Assembly: GCF_000321225.1 (NCBI RefSeq)
Contig: NW_004450276.1
Location: 1,738,223-1,802,222, forward strand
Reading direction: 5' to 3'
From: Odobenus rosmarus divergens
Lineage: Eukaryota; Chordata; Mammalia; Carnivora; Odobenidae
DNA: 64,000 bases
The notes below the pieces were generated by a model. It made no database searches and had not been told where the DNA came from. It saw only the letters and a program-made list of their open reading frames with translations. A program made the translations under genes and the position numbers. Numbering within the stretch: the first letter of the stretch is position 1; each line of letters begins with the position of its first letter. This document shows positions 46,761 through 59,650 of this stretch, piece by piece.

Positions 46761-47625
46761 TTAAGTTTCATACTTTGTTTTACCCTTCATTTAAGCTATG
46801 TCTTGATTTTTTTCAAGAGGTACTTTTTAAGCTTTTTTGGAGCAGATCTAGAGTAGCCTTGTCTTTCAGGCTACTCCTCACTACTAAGACATTACCTTTT
46901 GGGGGTTATTTATTAAACCCCCAATATGTTCAATTAGGTCTCTTCCCTCTGGCTTTGAGAATTCAAATGATTCCTGGACTTGTATGAACTCTTGGGATTT
47001 TTCAGATTTTGGTTCCCCGGAGATAGCTCTTTCCCTGAAAGTTCTTTACCTAGACTTGTAGAGCTCTACCTGACCCATGACAAAATTGGCATTCAGCCAT
47101 AGTCTCAAGGGAACTCCAACACAGATTTCTGGAGCTCTTTCTCTACATAGCACCCTCCTAGTATTCTGTCTTCCCAATTCTAGCCCTTTGGCCTATCCAA
47201 ACTCTGATTTTTCTCTCTTTAATACAGTAAGACCATTTGGTTCCTTTTGAGTTTCCCCTCTCTATAGCATAGTCCAGAAACTGACTCTAGGCAGAAAGCT
47301 GTGGTAATCACAGAGCTCATGCATGTTTCCTTTCTCCTTGGGATTACAGTCTGTTGTCCCATGTTTGAAATCAATTGTTTCATATATTTTGTTCAGTGTT
47401 CTATTTGGTTATGGTAAAAAGATAAGTCCAGATCCCGTTACTGCCTCAGAGCTGTTAAGTATGTCATTGGAAATATACTACTTTAATAATGACATATTTT
47501 ATTTCTTTACTACATTTAATAAATATTTACGGGACACCTACTGTGGAAATCTAGAGATAAGTGAGTCACAGACTAATGCTATACAAACAAGTAAAAAGTT
47601 ACAGTATTGTGGTTGCTTTCAAATA
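46761..47625. other. Unassigned intergenic stretch
   Basis: T-rich on the plus strand, no coding signal, no repeat named. Confidence 0.4.
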
Positions 47626-47629
47626 TAGT

Positions 47630-48110
47630 CCCCAAATTCTTTAATACTCCTTTAGTCAAGAATTGGGTTTTATTTCCTCTCCCCTTGAGTGTAGGCACTG
47701 TGACTGCTTGTCCAATAGAATATGACTGAAATGATGCTGTGCCCATTTCCTAGCGCTTAGGAAACTAGCAGTTTCCTTTTCCTGTTTTAGGAAAACTAGC
47801 AGTTTCCTCTTCCTGTCTCTTGGAATGCTCAGTCCAATATGCTGAGAAACCAGGCGGACACACAGGAGGTCCCATACAGTTGTTCTAGCTGACAGCTCCA
47901 GTGACGTAGCCAACTGCCAGCATCAATTCCTAGAAATGTAAGTGTGAAAGCTTTCAAACACTTGCCAACCCCTAGGTGTAGAGTCATTCCAGCCTTTGAG
48001 GCACCCTGCTGAGACCATGTGGAAGAAAAGCAATCTGTGCCTGCAAAGCTCTGACTAAATTTCTGATTTGCAATCAAAAGGAATGATTATTGTTGTCTTA
48101 AGACAAGTTT
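47630..48110 (+). mobile_element. MLT1-type MaLR LTR
   Basis: Layout follows MLT1 LTRs: 'ctccccttgagtgtaggcac', 'ccaatagaatatgactgaaa', 'tcttggaatgctcagtccaa', 'ctgacagctccagtgacgta', 'tagagtcattccagcctttg'. Ancient and non-coding. Confidence 0.7.
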
Positions 48111-49374
48111 GGAGGGGTTTCTATATAGTAAAAGACACCTGGAACAAATATAATACCATAAAGTGCTGTAACAGAGGTGGCCAATAATCAACTAATTAAC
48201 ACATATTTATTATATATCTATTACTGGTCAGGTACTGAGTCAGGAAAGGCTTTTGGGAGGTGAAATCTGAGCAGGTTTAGAGAAGGTATAGTAACAGAGA
48301 AGGAAAAGCAGAAAAAGTTGCTTGTTTGAAGATATGGAAACCATGGAGCATCAGAAATGTTAGAGACTACGAAATAAGACTGAAGAGATGAGGTGCTAGG
48401 GGCCAGTTCAGTTAGGATATAATTATTAAGAATCAGGATTTAATCCTGAAGAAAGGAGATTACTCTGCACACTTGTAATCATGCAATTACTTTAATTATT
48501 TACTTAATGACTGTATTCCCCATAGAATATACTCCAAAAAAGGTTATCTCATATAAAGCATTTATCCTTATGTTATTCCAGCATACAGAATGGTACCTGG
48601 CACACATAAGGAATTAATAAATATGTACTGAATGACTGAGTTATTGAAGAGCCATGTGAGAATTTTATAGGAATGATACAATCAGATCTGTGGGTTAGAA
48701 AAATCATTCCAGCAGGGGTTTGGAGAATGGTTTGGAGATAGGTAGGTGTATTAGTCAACTCTGCTGTCCTAAGAAATGATCATAGATTGGGAAGCTTAAA
48801 AAAACAGAAATTTATTTTTGGAAGCTTGAAGTCTGAGATCAGGGTGTTAGCATGATCTGGTGAGAACTCTATTCCTGGCTTCCCTTCTGGGTCCTCACAA
48901 GGCAAAGAGAGAAAGTTCCCTGGTGTCTATTCTTAAGAGGGCACTAATCCCATCATGAGGGCTCCACTGTCATGACCTCATCTAAATGTAATTATTGAAT
49001 TATTTACCAAAGGCTCCATCTCCAAATACCATCAGATTTCGGGGTAGGGCTTTAATGTGAATTTGGGTGGGATGCAAATCAGTCCATAGCAGTAAGAAAG
49101 GAGAAAAATATAGTAGGAGGTGGATGTAATAATTCATCTAAGAGATGATGAGGGTGTGAACTAGTGTGAATAATCTTCCTGGGGTATTTCTTTTCCTAAA
49201 CTTTAAAATTATAGACTTTTCCTGGAATAACTCCATTGCACATTTTTAAACGTAGAATTTTCAAAATTAAACAAAAAAGGGATTAAACATTTTAAAATCA
49301 ACCATAGAATTTAGTAAACACATATTAGAGAAATGTTTTACTGTGAAATTGACATATAGTCTCTATATCTTAAA
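48111..49374. other. Ancient repeat remnants upstream of STAM
   Basis: A segment at about 48750-49100 (from 'gtattagtcaactctgct' to 'gtgggatgcaaatcagtc') has the look of an ancient mammalian LTR or related repeat. The rest, including 48240-48740, is degraded interspersed DNA of unnamed family. No gene. Confidence 0.45.
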
Positions 49375-49608
49375 AACTTTGGTAATCTTAGGGGTGCCTC
49401 GGTGGCTTAATCTAAGCGTCTGCCTTCGGCTCAGGTCATGATCCTGGAGTCCCAGGAGCTAGCCCACATTGGGCTCCCTGCTCAGTGGGGAGTCTGCTTC
49501 TCCCTCTGTCCCTCACCCGGCTATCATGCTCTCTCTTACTCTTTCTCTCTCTCTCTCAAATAAACAAATAAAGTCTTAAAAAACAAACAAACAACTTTGG
49601 TAATCTTA
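49375..49608 (+). mobile_element. CAN-SINE with 16-bp perfect duplication
   Basis: Body 49391-49592. AACTTTGGTAATCTTA at 49375-49390 and 49593-49608. The head lacks a few bases (gcttaatctaagc). Confidence 0.94.
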
Positions 49609-51189
49609 AAAGTGCAACTCCTGCAGTTTGTGTTTTAAGGGGTAATAACAGAAAGCTAATCTCAAAATACAAACCCATTTCACTTTTCGTATTCGGCTTT
49701 TATGTTAAACCTAACAATAATATTAAAAGTTCTACATTTAAAAATATTTATTATTTATAGTATATTAATCATAAAGGCCCCAAATAGCTAAAGTAATTCT
49801 TTTAGGTTAGAAGACATGGATAATGCTGTCAAGACTAATTCCTTCACTATTCCCATTGCTTTTACATATTGATGATTAAGGTTTGAACAATTTGATCACT
49901 AGCTTACTGCCGGCAACAGAGTAATTGTTTCCTTACTGAAGCACAAAGCACATCCAAATGCACTTTCATAAATATTTGGCTTTGATCGAGGGTGATTATG
50001 ATAATGTGCCCCAGACACTGCTCCAGAACTTAAGATGGACAAGTTGTCACTTGATTCTGTCAGCCCAGTCATCAAGAATCAGTTTTTGAGAGAGAATGTT
50101 CTGCTTGTCATATCAATAGTGATGTTTTAGAAGAATTTTGACTTGCCATAATGAAACACAAACAAGCTTCTGGCATTGGCTCCTTAAAATGTTAAGAACT
50201 GGTGTTACTAACACACATTTTTTACACTGTTGTGTTTTAACTGTGCTTCCGAAAGAAATACAGGCTCATTATTAAAATATCTGGAAAATAGAAAATGCGT
50301 AAAGAACAAAAAATCATCCCAAATTTTACCACTCAGAGATAAACATGTCATAATAGTCTCATGTATTTCCTTTCAGACTTTCAAAATTGGGGGTACTTTG
50401 TAATTTTATATGTTTTTGTCTCCTGCTTTTAAAAACTTATGTATTTAGATGTCTTTCTATGAAAATAGATTTATATAATCACCTTTAACAGCTGTGGAGT
50501 TTTTACCTTGTGCGTACTATAATTTACTTGACCAATATTAATTACAGTGATTTCTTACACTTATTTGGTGCTTACTATATGCTAGGCACGTAAGGGCTTG
50601 GTTTGTATTCATCCATTTGATCCTCACAACCCTATTATTATTCCTGTTTCTCACAGATGAAAAATTGAGGCACCAAGAAGTAATTTATACAACCTCTTAA
50701 TATTGGACATTTTAGTGGCTAACAATACTTTGATATTATAAACAACGTTGCCATGATATCATCGTTCACGTTCTTAAAGAATGTCTTTCTGATAAATTCC
50801 AAAAAGTATAACTGCTGGGTCCAAAACTGTCCACATATCTAAAAGCTTTTGTAACAGACTTTCAGATATTTCCTTTAGGAAGTCTACATAATTTAAACTT
50901 CGTTCAACAACGTGAGTGTACAATTCTCCACATCCCGTTTTAATCCCTGACAAAAAGGTATCTGAATGTTACTTTAATTTGCATTTTTCACTTTTAGAAA
51001 TGAGATTTCATTTTTAATGGATTTTTGTAAGCACTCTTCGTATACTAATCCTGTCGTTGACAAGTTGTAAATATTTGTTTACGTTATATTTGTAAGTGCT
51101 CTAATTTAGATATAATTTACATAATTCCAGTTGATGGGCAAGATGCTTTTACTTTGCTCCAAGTGGGACACAAACCTCTAGGTACTCCT
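49609..51189. other. Intergenic stretch upstream of STAM
   Basis: Holds a MIR at about 50555-50705 ('cttactatatgctaggcacg', 'gatcctcacaaccctattat'). The flanking 50265-50350 and 50720-51110 are probably degraded LINE. No coding frame. Confidence 0.5.
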
Positions 51190-51389
51190 TAAAATATCTA
51201 TATGATAGGGGCACCTGGGTGGCTCAGATGGTTAAGCGTCTGCCTTCGGCTCAGGTCATGATCCCAGCGTTCTGGGATCGAGTCCCGCATCGGGCTCCCT
51301 GCTCCTTGGGAACCTGCTTCTCCCTCTCCCCCTCTGTCTCTCATGAATAAGTAAATTTAAAAAAAAAAATCTTTAAAATATCTACATGA
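51190..51389 (+). mobile_element. CAN-SINE with target-site duplication
   Basis: Body about 51206-51373. TAAAATATCTATATGA and TAAAATATCTACATGA (51190-51205, 51374-51389) flank it with one mismatch. The nearest SINE to the STAM promoter, about 0.9 kb upstream. Confidence 0.93.
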
Positions 51390-51740
51390 CGTAGGCATAA
51401 CTTACTTATAAATAAATCACTAAATAAACATTTTAAGTTGTTAGGAATCCCTCATCCGTTTCTAGCTCCATTTGCATTTTGTTTGTTTGTTGTTTTTTTC
51501 GCTCAGTCTTGGGGGGGAGGGGGCTATCGTAGACATTCTTGGGGTGTGAAACTTATTTTCCAATCATCACAACTGCTTAGTGACTGCACAGTTAGTCAGT
51601 AGTGCCAACGCCCAGCTACAAGTGCTTTCGACAGAGATTCAGAAGCCAGGCGTTCAGGGACTCTCGGGAAGGTGCCAGCGTTACCTCAGCCTCTCCGAGA
51701 GAGCCGCGCGCCCTGACACTCCCCTCTTTAAGGATTCGGG

Positions 51741-51745
51741 CCAAT
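51741..51745 (+). promoter_or_regulatory. STAM: CCAAT box candidate upstream of STAM
   Basis: GGCCAATCCG lies about 690 bases upstream of the STAM start codon. It is a good NF-Y core, but the distance to the unknown transcription start leaves its role open. Confidence 0.3.
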
Positions 51746-52232
51746 CCGTTCAGCTCACATGACTTCATCCAAACAAGTTTCTTGTCACCTCAGGCAGCAA
51801 CTAAACCCACGGCTTTTTAACTTAGATGACCCCCCAACGAAGGAGTTTCCATCCCCCTCAATAGGGACTATAAAATTATGATAACCAAAAGAGTGAGAGG
51901 CGAGCACAGAGTCGCATTCAACCCTCACGCGACCCTTTTTCTTTCTCAGTCTCTTGATTCACTCCTGGGTTCGGTAGTCGGCTTCGGCGCGCCTGGAGGA
52001 CCCCTTCCTCCGGAGACTCCTGGCCAAAGCAAAAGCAGAAAACGCAGGCATTACTCCCACCCTCCGGTATGACCGATTACAAGGGGAGTCAGGCAGACGG
52101 GGTGCTATGTTGGGGTCTGTTTTGGCGGGGCAGGTGCCGGGCAGGTTCTGAGCAGGCAGCGCCGTAGTCGCCCAGGTTCCCGACAGGCTCCACGCGGGGG
52201 GCCTTGTCAGCGCCTTCGCTGTTGCCGCTGTT

Positions 52233-52261
52233 GCCGCCGCCGCCGCCGCCGCCGCCGCCGC
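52233..52261 (+). repeat. STAM: (GCC)9 trinucleotide repeat upstream of STAM start
   Basis: Nine uninterrupted GCC units plus GC, in the probable STAM 5' UTR or core promoter, 170 bases before the ATG. On the minus strand it produces an Ala/Gly-rich frame that is not a gene. Confidence 0.93.
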
Positions 52262-52431
52262 GCTGCCGCTGCCGCGGTTGCTGGGGGTCGGTGAGAGGTG
52301 GAGCTGTAGCGAGCCCTGTGGAGTCCGTCTGTGTTGCTGTTTTTGCCTGACGAGTCTTCTTTCCTGCGTCGCTCCCGGACTCCCGTGGTGTCGAGGGGGA
52401 GCCCCTGCGGACACCTGGGCTCGCAGTGGAG

Positions 52432-52471
52432 ATGCCTCTCTTTGCCACCAATCCCTTTGATCAGGATGTTG
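52432..52471 (+). CDS. STAM: STAM coding exon 1 (signal-transducing adaptor molecule 1), partial gene
   Basis: ATG CCT CTC opens MPLFATNPFDQDV plus one base, followed by the consensus donor GTAAGT. This is the known N-terminus of STAM, just ahead of its VHS domain. STAM is the ESCRT-0 partner of HRS that binds ubiquitinated receptors on early endosomes; later parts of the protein (VHS, UIM, SH3, coiled-coil) are encoded by exons beyond the window. Codon 14 would be completed by exon 2 and should give Glu. The start context GTGGAGATGC has G at -3. I searched the following 11.5 kb by eye for the next VHS-coding exon and did not find it, so intron 1 runs past the right edge. Confidence 0.93.
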
Positions 52472-53823
52472 GTAAGTGCTTGTGCCGCTCCCTGTCCATC
52501 GCGCGCGGGAGTGCAAGCCCACCCTGCCCGCTCTCTGCGTGCGTTCCTGAGCCCCTGGCCGGGGCTGAGTGCTTCCCCTTTCCTGAGGCTCCTTCCTGAA
52601 GAGTTTGGAGGAGGTTGGGGGCTTGGCTCATCCTTTTTGAAAGAGATGGTACTCAGAGAGCCTGCGAAGTGGGCCTTAGGCGAGGGCTGTGGGTTTCGAA
52701 AGAACTGCTTTAGAGGGTTGATGTGGAGGGCCTGGGAGGAACAGCTCGTGTAGCATCTGGTGCTGGGACAGTGCTTCTGGAAGAAGGGAGTTGGGAGCTG
52801 AGCAGTACGTCACCTAGGGTAGGATTATACGCCCTCCAATAACGTGTTTCCCTGGATAAACGTTAAACGTTTGGAACTAGGAGAATGTTTTAGATGAGCT
52901 TCCTTAGGGGATTTTAAAATCCTTTTTTTTTTTTTTTTGTAATTGTAACGGGAGGCGAGAGCTTCTGGCTAAGGGTAGACTCTCAAAAACGTTGGGAGAG
53001 ATGAAAATGGAATACTTGGCAGCAACTGAAACCGAATTCAGGACCCGAGCCATTGTGCTGCATTCTTTAGGCTGTCTCTCAGTACTTTAAGAAGTGTGGA
53101 AGAGGACCTTAAATCTGAAAATGCTGATTTGTTTTGATTTTGAAATGCCTTTTTTGTTTGGTGTTTCTGTTTTCTGAGCCACTGGTTTTGGGTACTGAGC
53201 ATACCAATTCAACAGGTTAGCTCCCTCCCCCCGGTCTGAGGGTAATAATTACAAGACTGAGTTTCCTGGAGTAGAATTTTGGGGTGATTTGAATGCACTT
53301 AGGCACTACTTTGGCACACAAGTATGGAATGAAAGCAAGCCAAATACCATGACTAATTACTGTGGTAAAGAAATATAAGGATACACTTATGGAATTGCTT
53401 TTTGTTACTTTGTATAATTTAATTACGAGTAGCAGGTGTTGATTTTTGCTTTTTAACTCTTCCTTAGAGCATGTCACTGAGACTTGGATGTTGGGGTTAA
53501 GACTAGAAAAGGGTTCATTCCCATCTTGGCCACTGCCTAGCTCATAGTGAAATCATGGGCAAGGAACGGAAGCTCTTTGAGTCCCAGAGTGCTCATCTTT
53601 AAAGAGTGGAAAAATACACTGTGATTCAATGAAATATATGTGTAAAGGGCCTACTATAGTGCCCTTATATAGTAGTCACCTTATACTAAACGATTGCAAT
53701 TTTTGGTTCCAGTTTAAATGCATGGCCTGAATCAGCAGTGGATGGAACTTTAGAGATAGCCAATAATACTTAATAAACAATTGGAAAATTGCGTTTAATT
53801 CAGTGAACTCTTAGCACACAGTA

Positions 53824-54526
53824 CAGATGGTCCCCGACTCACAGTAGTTCGACTTAACGATTTTTCAACTTTAGTATGGTGCAAAAGGGATATGCATTCA
53901 GTAGAAACTGTACTTTGCATTTTGAATTTGGATCTTTTCCCGGGAAGGCCATATGCGGTGGGTATGATCCTCTCTCGTGATGCTAGGCAGCGCGCGGCAC
54001 CCCCCCTGCAGCTCCCAGTCAGCCACGCAACCATGAAGGTAAATTACCAATATACTTAGACCATTCTGCACCCATACTACCATTCTGTTTTTCTTTTTCA
54101 GTACAGTATGCAATAAGTTACATGAGATTTTCAACATTTTGTTGTAAAATAGGCTTTATGTTAGATGATTTACAGGCTAAAGTAAGTTTTCTGAGCACTC
54201 TGCTGGCTAAGCTGTGATGTTTGGTAGGTTAGGTGAATTAAATGCAATTTTTTAAAAGATTTTATTTATTTATTTGACAGACAGAGACATAGCAAGAGAG
54301 GGAACACAAGCAGGGGGCGTGAGATGGGGAGAAGCAGGCTTCCTGCCGAGCAGGGAGCCCGATGTGGGGCTTGATCCCAGGTCCCTGGGATCATGACCTG
54401 AGCCGAAGGCAGACGCTTAACAACTGAGCCAGCCAGGCGCCCCTAAATGCATTTTTGCCTTAGGATATTTTCAACTTACTATGGGTTTATTGAGTCTTGA
54501 CCCCATCATAAGTCTAGAAAGATCTT
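53824..54526 (+). mobile_element. Palindromic Tigger-type nonautonomous DNA element, split by a SINE
   Basis: Begins cagatggtccccgactcac after TA. Its right end carries the inverse-type 'accccatcataagt'. Inner text 'gacttaacgatttttcaact' and 'gatattttcaacttactatg' form the complementary ends. No transposase. A CAN-SINE interrupts it at 54253. Confidence 0.7.
54239..54456 (-). mobile_element. CAN-SINE nested in the Tigger-type element
   Basis: Body about 54253-54443. Flanks TAAATGCAATTTT and TAAATGCATTTTT are the duplication with one mismatch. Confidence 0.93.
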
Positions 54527-54779
54527 TTACAGGACACTGTCTCAGTGACATAAGAGATTGACAAATAAGGCATGGTTGCTGCTCTCAAGCAGTTTCATAA
54601 CATTACGATAATTTCTAGGGCAAATGCTCAAAATAAAACAATTTCTTAATACCTCCTTCTGTTTCCAGAACTTTTATCTAGTTTTCATGGCTGTATATAA
54701 TCTAGTTTTCAACTATGTTCACTTTTATATCCTACTGACTTTTAAACACACATTTCCACTGGGTTTAAATAAATTTCTT

Positions 54780-55310
54780 AATGTCAAACTCATTCCCAGT
54801 ACCTATACCAGTCAGTTCAAACATAGGCTCCTTCAGCTTTTATACTTTCACTTCTAATTTATTTCTTCTACATTTCTACATGTGCCTACACGTACTCATG
54901 ATTAAACACCAACTCAGTCCAGCTCGTTATTGAATCATTTCCTGATTACTCTAGCCTAGGATTTCTCAGTAGTGACACTATTGACAGTTTGGATGAGATA
55001 AATATCTTCGTTGTGGAGATCTATCCTTTGCAATGTAGGGTGTTTAGCAGCCTGCCTGACCTCATCAGTGCTGCCCCCCATGATTTTAAAAGTTTCAGAC
55101 ATTACTAAATGTCCCCTGGGGGCACAAAATAGCTCCCAGCTGAGAACCACTCTTTTAGCCCACTGTAATCTTTGCCCTTTTCCAAACTCCTGCAACACTT
55201 TATCTTTACCACATTATTTAGTATTAAAGATAGTTATATCCTGTATTATGCTCCTTATTTTATTAGTTGCCACATAGTAGGTGCCTAATAAATGTTTGTT
55301 TAATTGAGAC
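54780..55310 (+). repeat. L2 LINE fragment hosting a MER20-like insertion
   Basis: Left text 'ttgaatcatttcctgattac' and right text 'ttgccacatagtaggtgcct' with 'aataaatgtttgtttaattg' fit the L2 3' end, separated by the element at 54958-55155. Confidence 0.55.
54958..55155 (-). mobile_element. MER20-like hAT-Charlie element
   Basis: Contains 'aggatttctcagtagtgaca', 'gcaatgtagggtgtttagca', 'actaaatgtcccctgggggc' and 'agctgagaaccactc', the order of the roughly 200-bp MER20 element. Non-coding. Confidence 0.65.
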
Positions 55311-58300
55311 TGTCTCACTTGAGCCTGCTAGACAGTAAGCTTCTTGAATGTAAGGACATTCTTTTGCTCCAGGAAAGCTTACCTGTTAAAGTTAGTCAGG
55401 TTCTGGTATTTGGATCAATTCTCTCCTCATGATCCATATATGAAAATATGAGAGGTTATCCTGAGGAGACATGTCAGAGACTCCCAGTAAATAATACTTG
55501 GAAAGAGTATAATAGACTCTCATGTTAATTTTTTTTTACTAGTAAAGTATACAGAATATGGTGTGTAGAATAAATTTAACAACACTCTTTGTCACTTTGT
55601 CCAATGAGTATGTGACCTTACAGTAGTCATACTATGTCACTTGATTTAATTATCTCTTAACATTGTATACATTTGTATTTCTTCAAAATTAACTGTCTTT
55701 AGCTTTATTCATAAACTGAATTGGTGAATCAGAAATTCACTGATTTGTATAATGTAACATTTTATACAAAGAGGCAAAATATAGGCCATAGCTTTTCCCT
55801 GTAAGAAATGCTGAAATGTGTTGTTAGAATATGAGCTCCGAGAGGACAGGGATTTGGTTTGCTCAGTACTATATCCCAAGCATGTAGATTACTAATAAAA
55901 CATTCAGCAGACATTTTTTGAATACGTGAATCTCATTTTGGATGTTGTATTTCTTACTCAGTTCAACTTGAATTATAACTTAATTCCATCAAGTTTTTAT
56001 TTCAAAGTCCCTAGTGACTTGTCTTGCCAAAAATAACGGTCAATTCCTAGTCCAAAGAAATTCCAAAATTTCTTTGTTGATCTCTTAGCTTTCCTCTTTG
56101 ATATACTTTATTCACTTGTTTTCCACGACACCAAACTTTTTCTAATTTTCTGCTTAGCTCCTTTTTAGTCTTTTGGCCTCTCCTTTTTGTGACTTCCAAA
56201 TGTCGAACCAAGACTGAGGCTCAGTTCTAGAAATTCTTTGACATTTTTCCCCTTGCAGTCTTACTAGGCAATTTAGCTTAAAGAATTCAGACTCTGGAGC
56301 TATACTACTTGAATTCATTTCCCAACTTTGCTGCTTATCAGCAGTGACACTGTGCCTCAGTTTCCTTATCTTTAATATGGGATATAGTTATAAATGGTTC
56401 TTAGTTTTCTTACCTAAACATCCTCCTTTCTTCATCCTTGCCTATTTCATTTAGATGGCACCATCGCTATTTCTTGTCACTCATCTCTAATGTCTAGGAT
56501 TCATCATGGCTTTTTTCTTTTTTCACATTGCACATCCATTCTATCAGTAAGATCTTTTGGCTCTACTTTAAAAAAATATATCCAGAATTTCATCACTTCT
56601 TCTATTATCTTGCTCCAGTCATTGATATCTCTTTCTTAGACTGTGGCAAGAGGTTTATAGTTGGGCTACACAGTTGCCCCCTATAGTCAGTTCTTATATA
56701 CAAAGGTCAGTGATCTTTTAAAAATCTTAGATAATGTCACTTACCTGCTCAGAAACCTCCAGTAGCTTCCCATCCCACAGGGAAATGCAAATTCCTTATC
56801 AAGGCTTACTGTTAGGCCCCTTCCTGTGTCTCTGATACAGTTTTGACCTCCAAACTCTCTCATTCTAAGCTTCTTGGGTCTGAGCACTCCAAGGTCATTC
56901 CTGCCTTTATCTCTATATTGTGCTGTCTTCTTTGCTTGCAATGTATTTCCCCTGGGTATTTGAAGATCTTGATGTCCATTACATCATTCAAGACTGTTCA
57001 AATGAGTTTCTAAGAGAGGCTTTCTCTAATTACCTACTGTTAAAAAAAAAATCCATTTTTACTTCCTCACTCTGTTTCCTTGTTCTATTTCATTTTTCTT
57101 TATGGTACTCAATTACCTGACATTAATTGATGGATTGTCTCCTGTGTGGATATAAACTCCACAGGATGAGAGCTTTTCATTTCTATCCCTAATACCTAGG
57201 GACAGTATCTGATGTATCTGATACACAGTAAGTACTCAGTAAGTATTTATCAAATAATAAATTACTGATTTTTTTTTTTTTTTGCATCTCCAGTCTTGTA
57301 TTTCTATTTGGTGTTATCACCTAGAAATCAATCTATTAGAAAACCGAACTTATTTTCCAGTCCGATTCTGTTTTCATTATATGGTAATTTTACAGTGTTG
57401 TAGTTATCCTGATTTGAAACCCTAGAGGCATCTTTGAATCATTACTCTGCCTCTGCTAAGTCATCATGTCTTTGTTTTTGTGATAGTACTTTTTTGCATT
57501 CCTAATCAGAGTACTTTGGACCAGTTCGTCTCTTACAGACTTGGCCATGTCTTTAGTCTGTTTTTCTGGTCTCTTCAGGATTATAAGCCACAGCCAGTTT
57601 AATTTTCATAAATGTTAATGCTACATTTATTCTCCTGCAGTATGGTGTGATGGAAAGACTTTGGGCTTTGGGTTTAAATTGCAGGTGTGGCATTTGCTGT
57701 TAGTAAATGGGCACAATATGGGCAAGTAAAGAAGCCCTCTAAGTTCACTTTCCACTTTTGTAAATAGGGATTAAAATATCTACCCCATGGAGTTGCTATG
57801 AGGAATAGTTATAAAAACACATGACATTCTAATTCTTTACTGGAGATGAATATGCTTCAACAGCATGTCCAAAATCATACTCAAACTTTTCTTCTCAAGT
57901 GTGCTTTCCTTTGTTCTGATTACTGGTACTTCAGTTTAGTCACACATGTCAAGAATCTGGGAGTCATTCTTGACTTCTGTAGTTGTAATTTTCTGCATTC
58001 CAAACAACAGACACATACTGTCATCTGTGTGCCAAGTACACTGAACGGGCCCTCAAGGATGTGGTGTTGCTATAGTCTCTACGCTTTATCTTCCTAACAA
58101 GCTCTTGAATCCACATTTGTTTTCCCTCAACTCATTGCCTTCCATCCTTTCTATTCTCACTGCCACTGCTCGATCACTGAACTCTCTGATTAGTGCAGTA
58201 GCCTCGTTATCCCTGCCTCCAGTCTGTCCTTAGTCATTTTCTAGGTGGCTGATAATATTTCTGAAATGTAGAATAATCATATATCTCCTCTGATTAAAGC

Positions 58301-58358
58301 ATTTCAGTGAATCTCAACTTTCACAGGAATTTGAACTTTTCGGCATGGCATGTATAGT

Positions 58359-58560
58359 ATTTAGCTCCTTTTTTTTTTTTTTTTTTAAAGATTTTATTTA
58401 TTTATTTGAGAAAGAGAGAGCGCACAAGAGGTCAGGCTCCCCGCTGAGCAGGGAGCCCGATGTGGGACTTGATCCCAGGACTCCGGGATCATGACCTGAG
58501 CCGAAGGCAGTCGCTTAACCAACTGAGCCACCCAGGCACCCATCATTTAGCTCCTTTTTT
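58359..58560 (-). mobile_element. CAN-SINE, internally shortened
   Basis: Body about 58376-58544. ATTTAGCTCCTTTTTT repeats on both sides. The pyrimidine-rich section is shortened (the purine-rich part reads gagcgcacaagaggtcagg). Confidence 0.92.
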
Positions 58561-59650
58561 ACCCCTTCAGCCTCATCTTCCACTATGTTTCTCAAGGCAT
58601 ATTTCCTTGTTGGTTTTATACTACTACTTTTTTAGGTGTGGCTCCTCTGGCCTGACTTAGCCTTCTCTTCATTAGTCTTGATTAGGGTTGTTTTAAGGAT
58701 ATGATGCATATAAAGGACTTAACACAGTACTTGCTGTGTCGTAAGCAATGGATACATTTTAGCTTCTCTTATAATAAAGTTAGAAATAGCTGTGGAGCCT
58801 CTAGAGGCTACTCAGATTCTAAGGGGTGGAATCAGTTACTGTGAAAACATGCTCGGGGGAGAAATGTGAAAATTTTAGAACACAGGTCTGTTAAAAGTCT
58901 GATACCCATTGGGTTAAGAAATTGTACTCATTGTTTCTTCTGTTTTGATTTTACTTCTCCTGTAAGGTATTCCTTGTATAGCTTTTTAGGTTTTCATTTC
59001 CATTTTGTGCTTTTTTCTGAGATGCTTCCATGCTGTTCCTTTGACGCCTACTTCCTTTCTGGTTAGTAGAGCTTCAGATGGCTTTTCTTTGTAAACAGTT
59101 TCTGGTGGTCGGGGGGGATAGGAACATTAGATGAAACATTTTGGAAAAATTGATAACCATAATCTCAAAAAATACAATAATTTCTTTAAGACTTGCTTTC
59201 TCCGTTAGCCATTTTTGATGAACTGTTACATCTCTAAGCTGATTGACCTTTTTTTTTTCCTATAGCCAGAACATGATGGGCAGTCATCCTGTCAGCATTT
59301 CTCACCTCCCCAAATCTTTGATAGTTATAAATTTTGAGAAAATCAAAAGTAGCTGCTTATCAGAAAAAGTTCTCCAATCCATTGAGAAGACTGTTGAAAT
59401 TCAAATGAGGCTCTGCATAGTTTTTCTGGGTATTGCTAGGCAGATTTCTCAATCTTCTCTTTTTGAGTATAGGCATACCTGGGAGATCTTGCTGGTTCTG
59501 TTTCAGATCACCGCAGTAAAGGAAATAATTGCAGTAAAGAGAGTCAAATGAACTTTGTTTTCCAGTGCATATAAAAGTTATGTTTACGTTATATAGTAGT
59601 TTATTAAGTATGCAATAGCATTTTGTCTAGAAAAAGTATATACCTTAATT

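Larger units (their letters stand above)
51940..52580 (+). promoter_or_regulatory. STAM: STAM CpG island promoter and 5' UTR
   Basis: CpG-dense sequence surrounds the STAM first coding exon. There is no TATA box near a plausible start. The only ATG in the 325 bases before the STAM start is at 52107; it opens a 14-codon frame that closes at a TGA, so it would be a short uORF if transcription begins upstream of it. Confidence 0.85.

Noticed and set aside
51959..52522. A 187-codon minus-strand frame with a polyalanine tract near STAM
   Set aside because: It is the antisense reading of the GCC repeat and CpG island, with no family resemblance and overlapping STAM exon 1.
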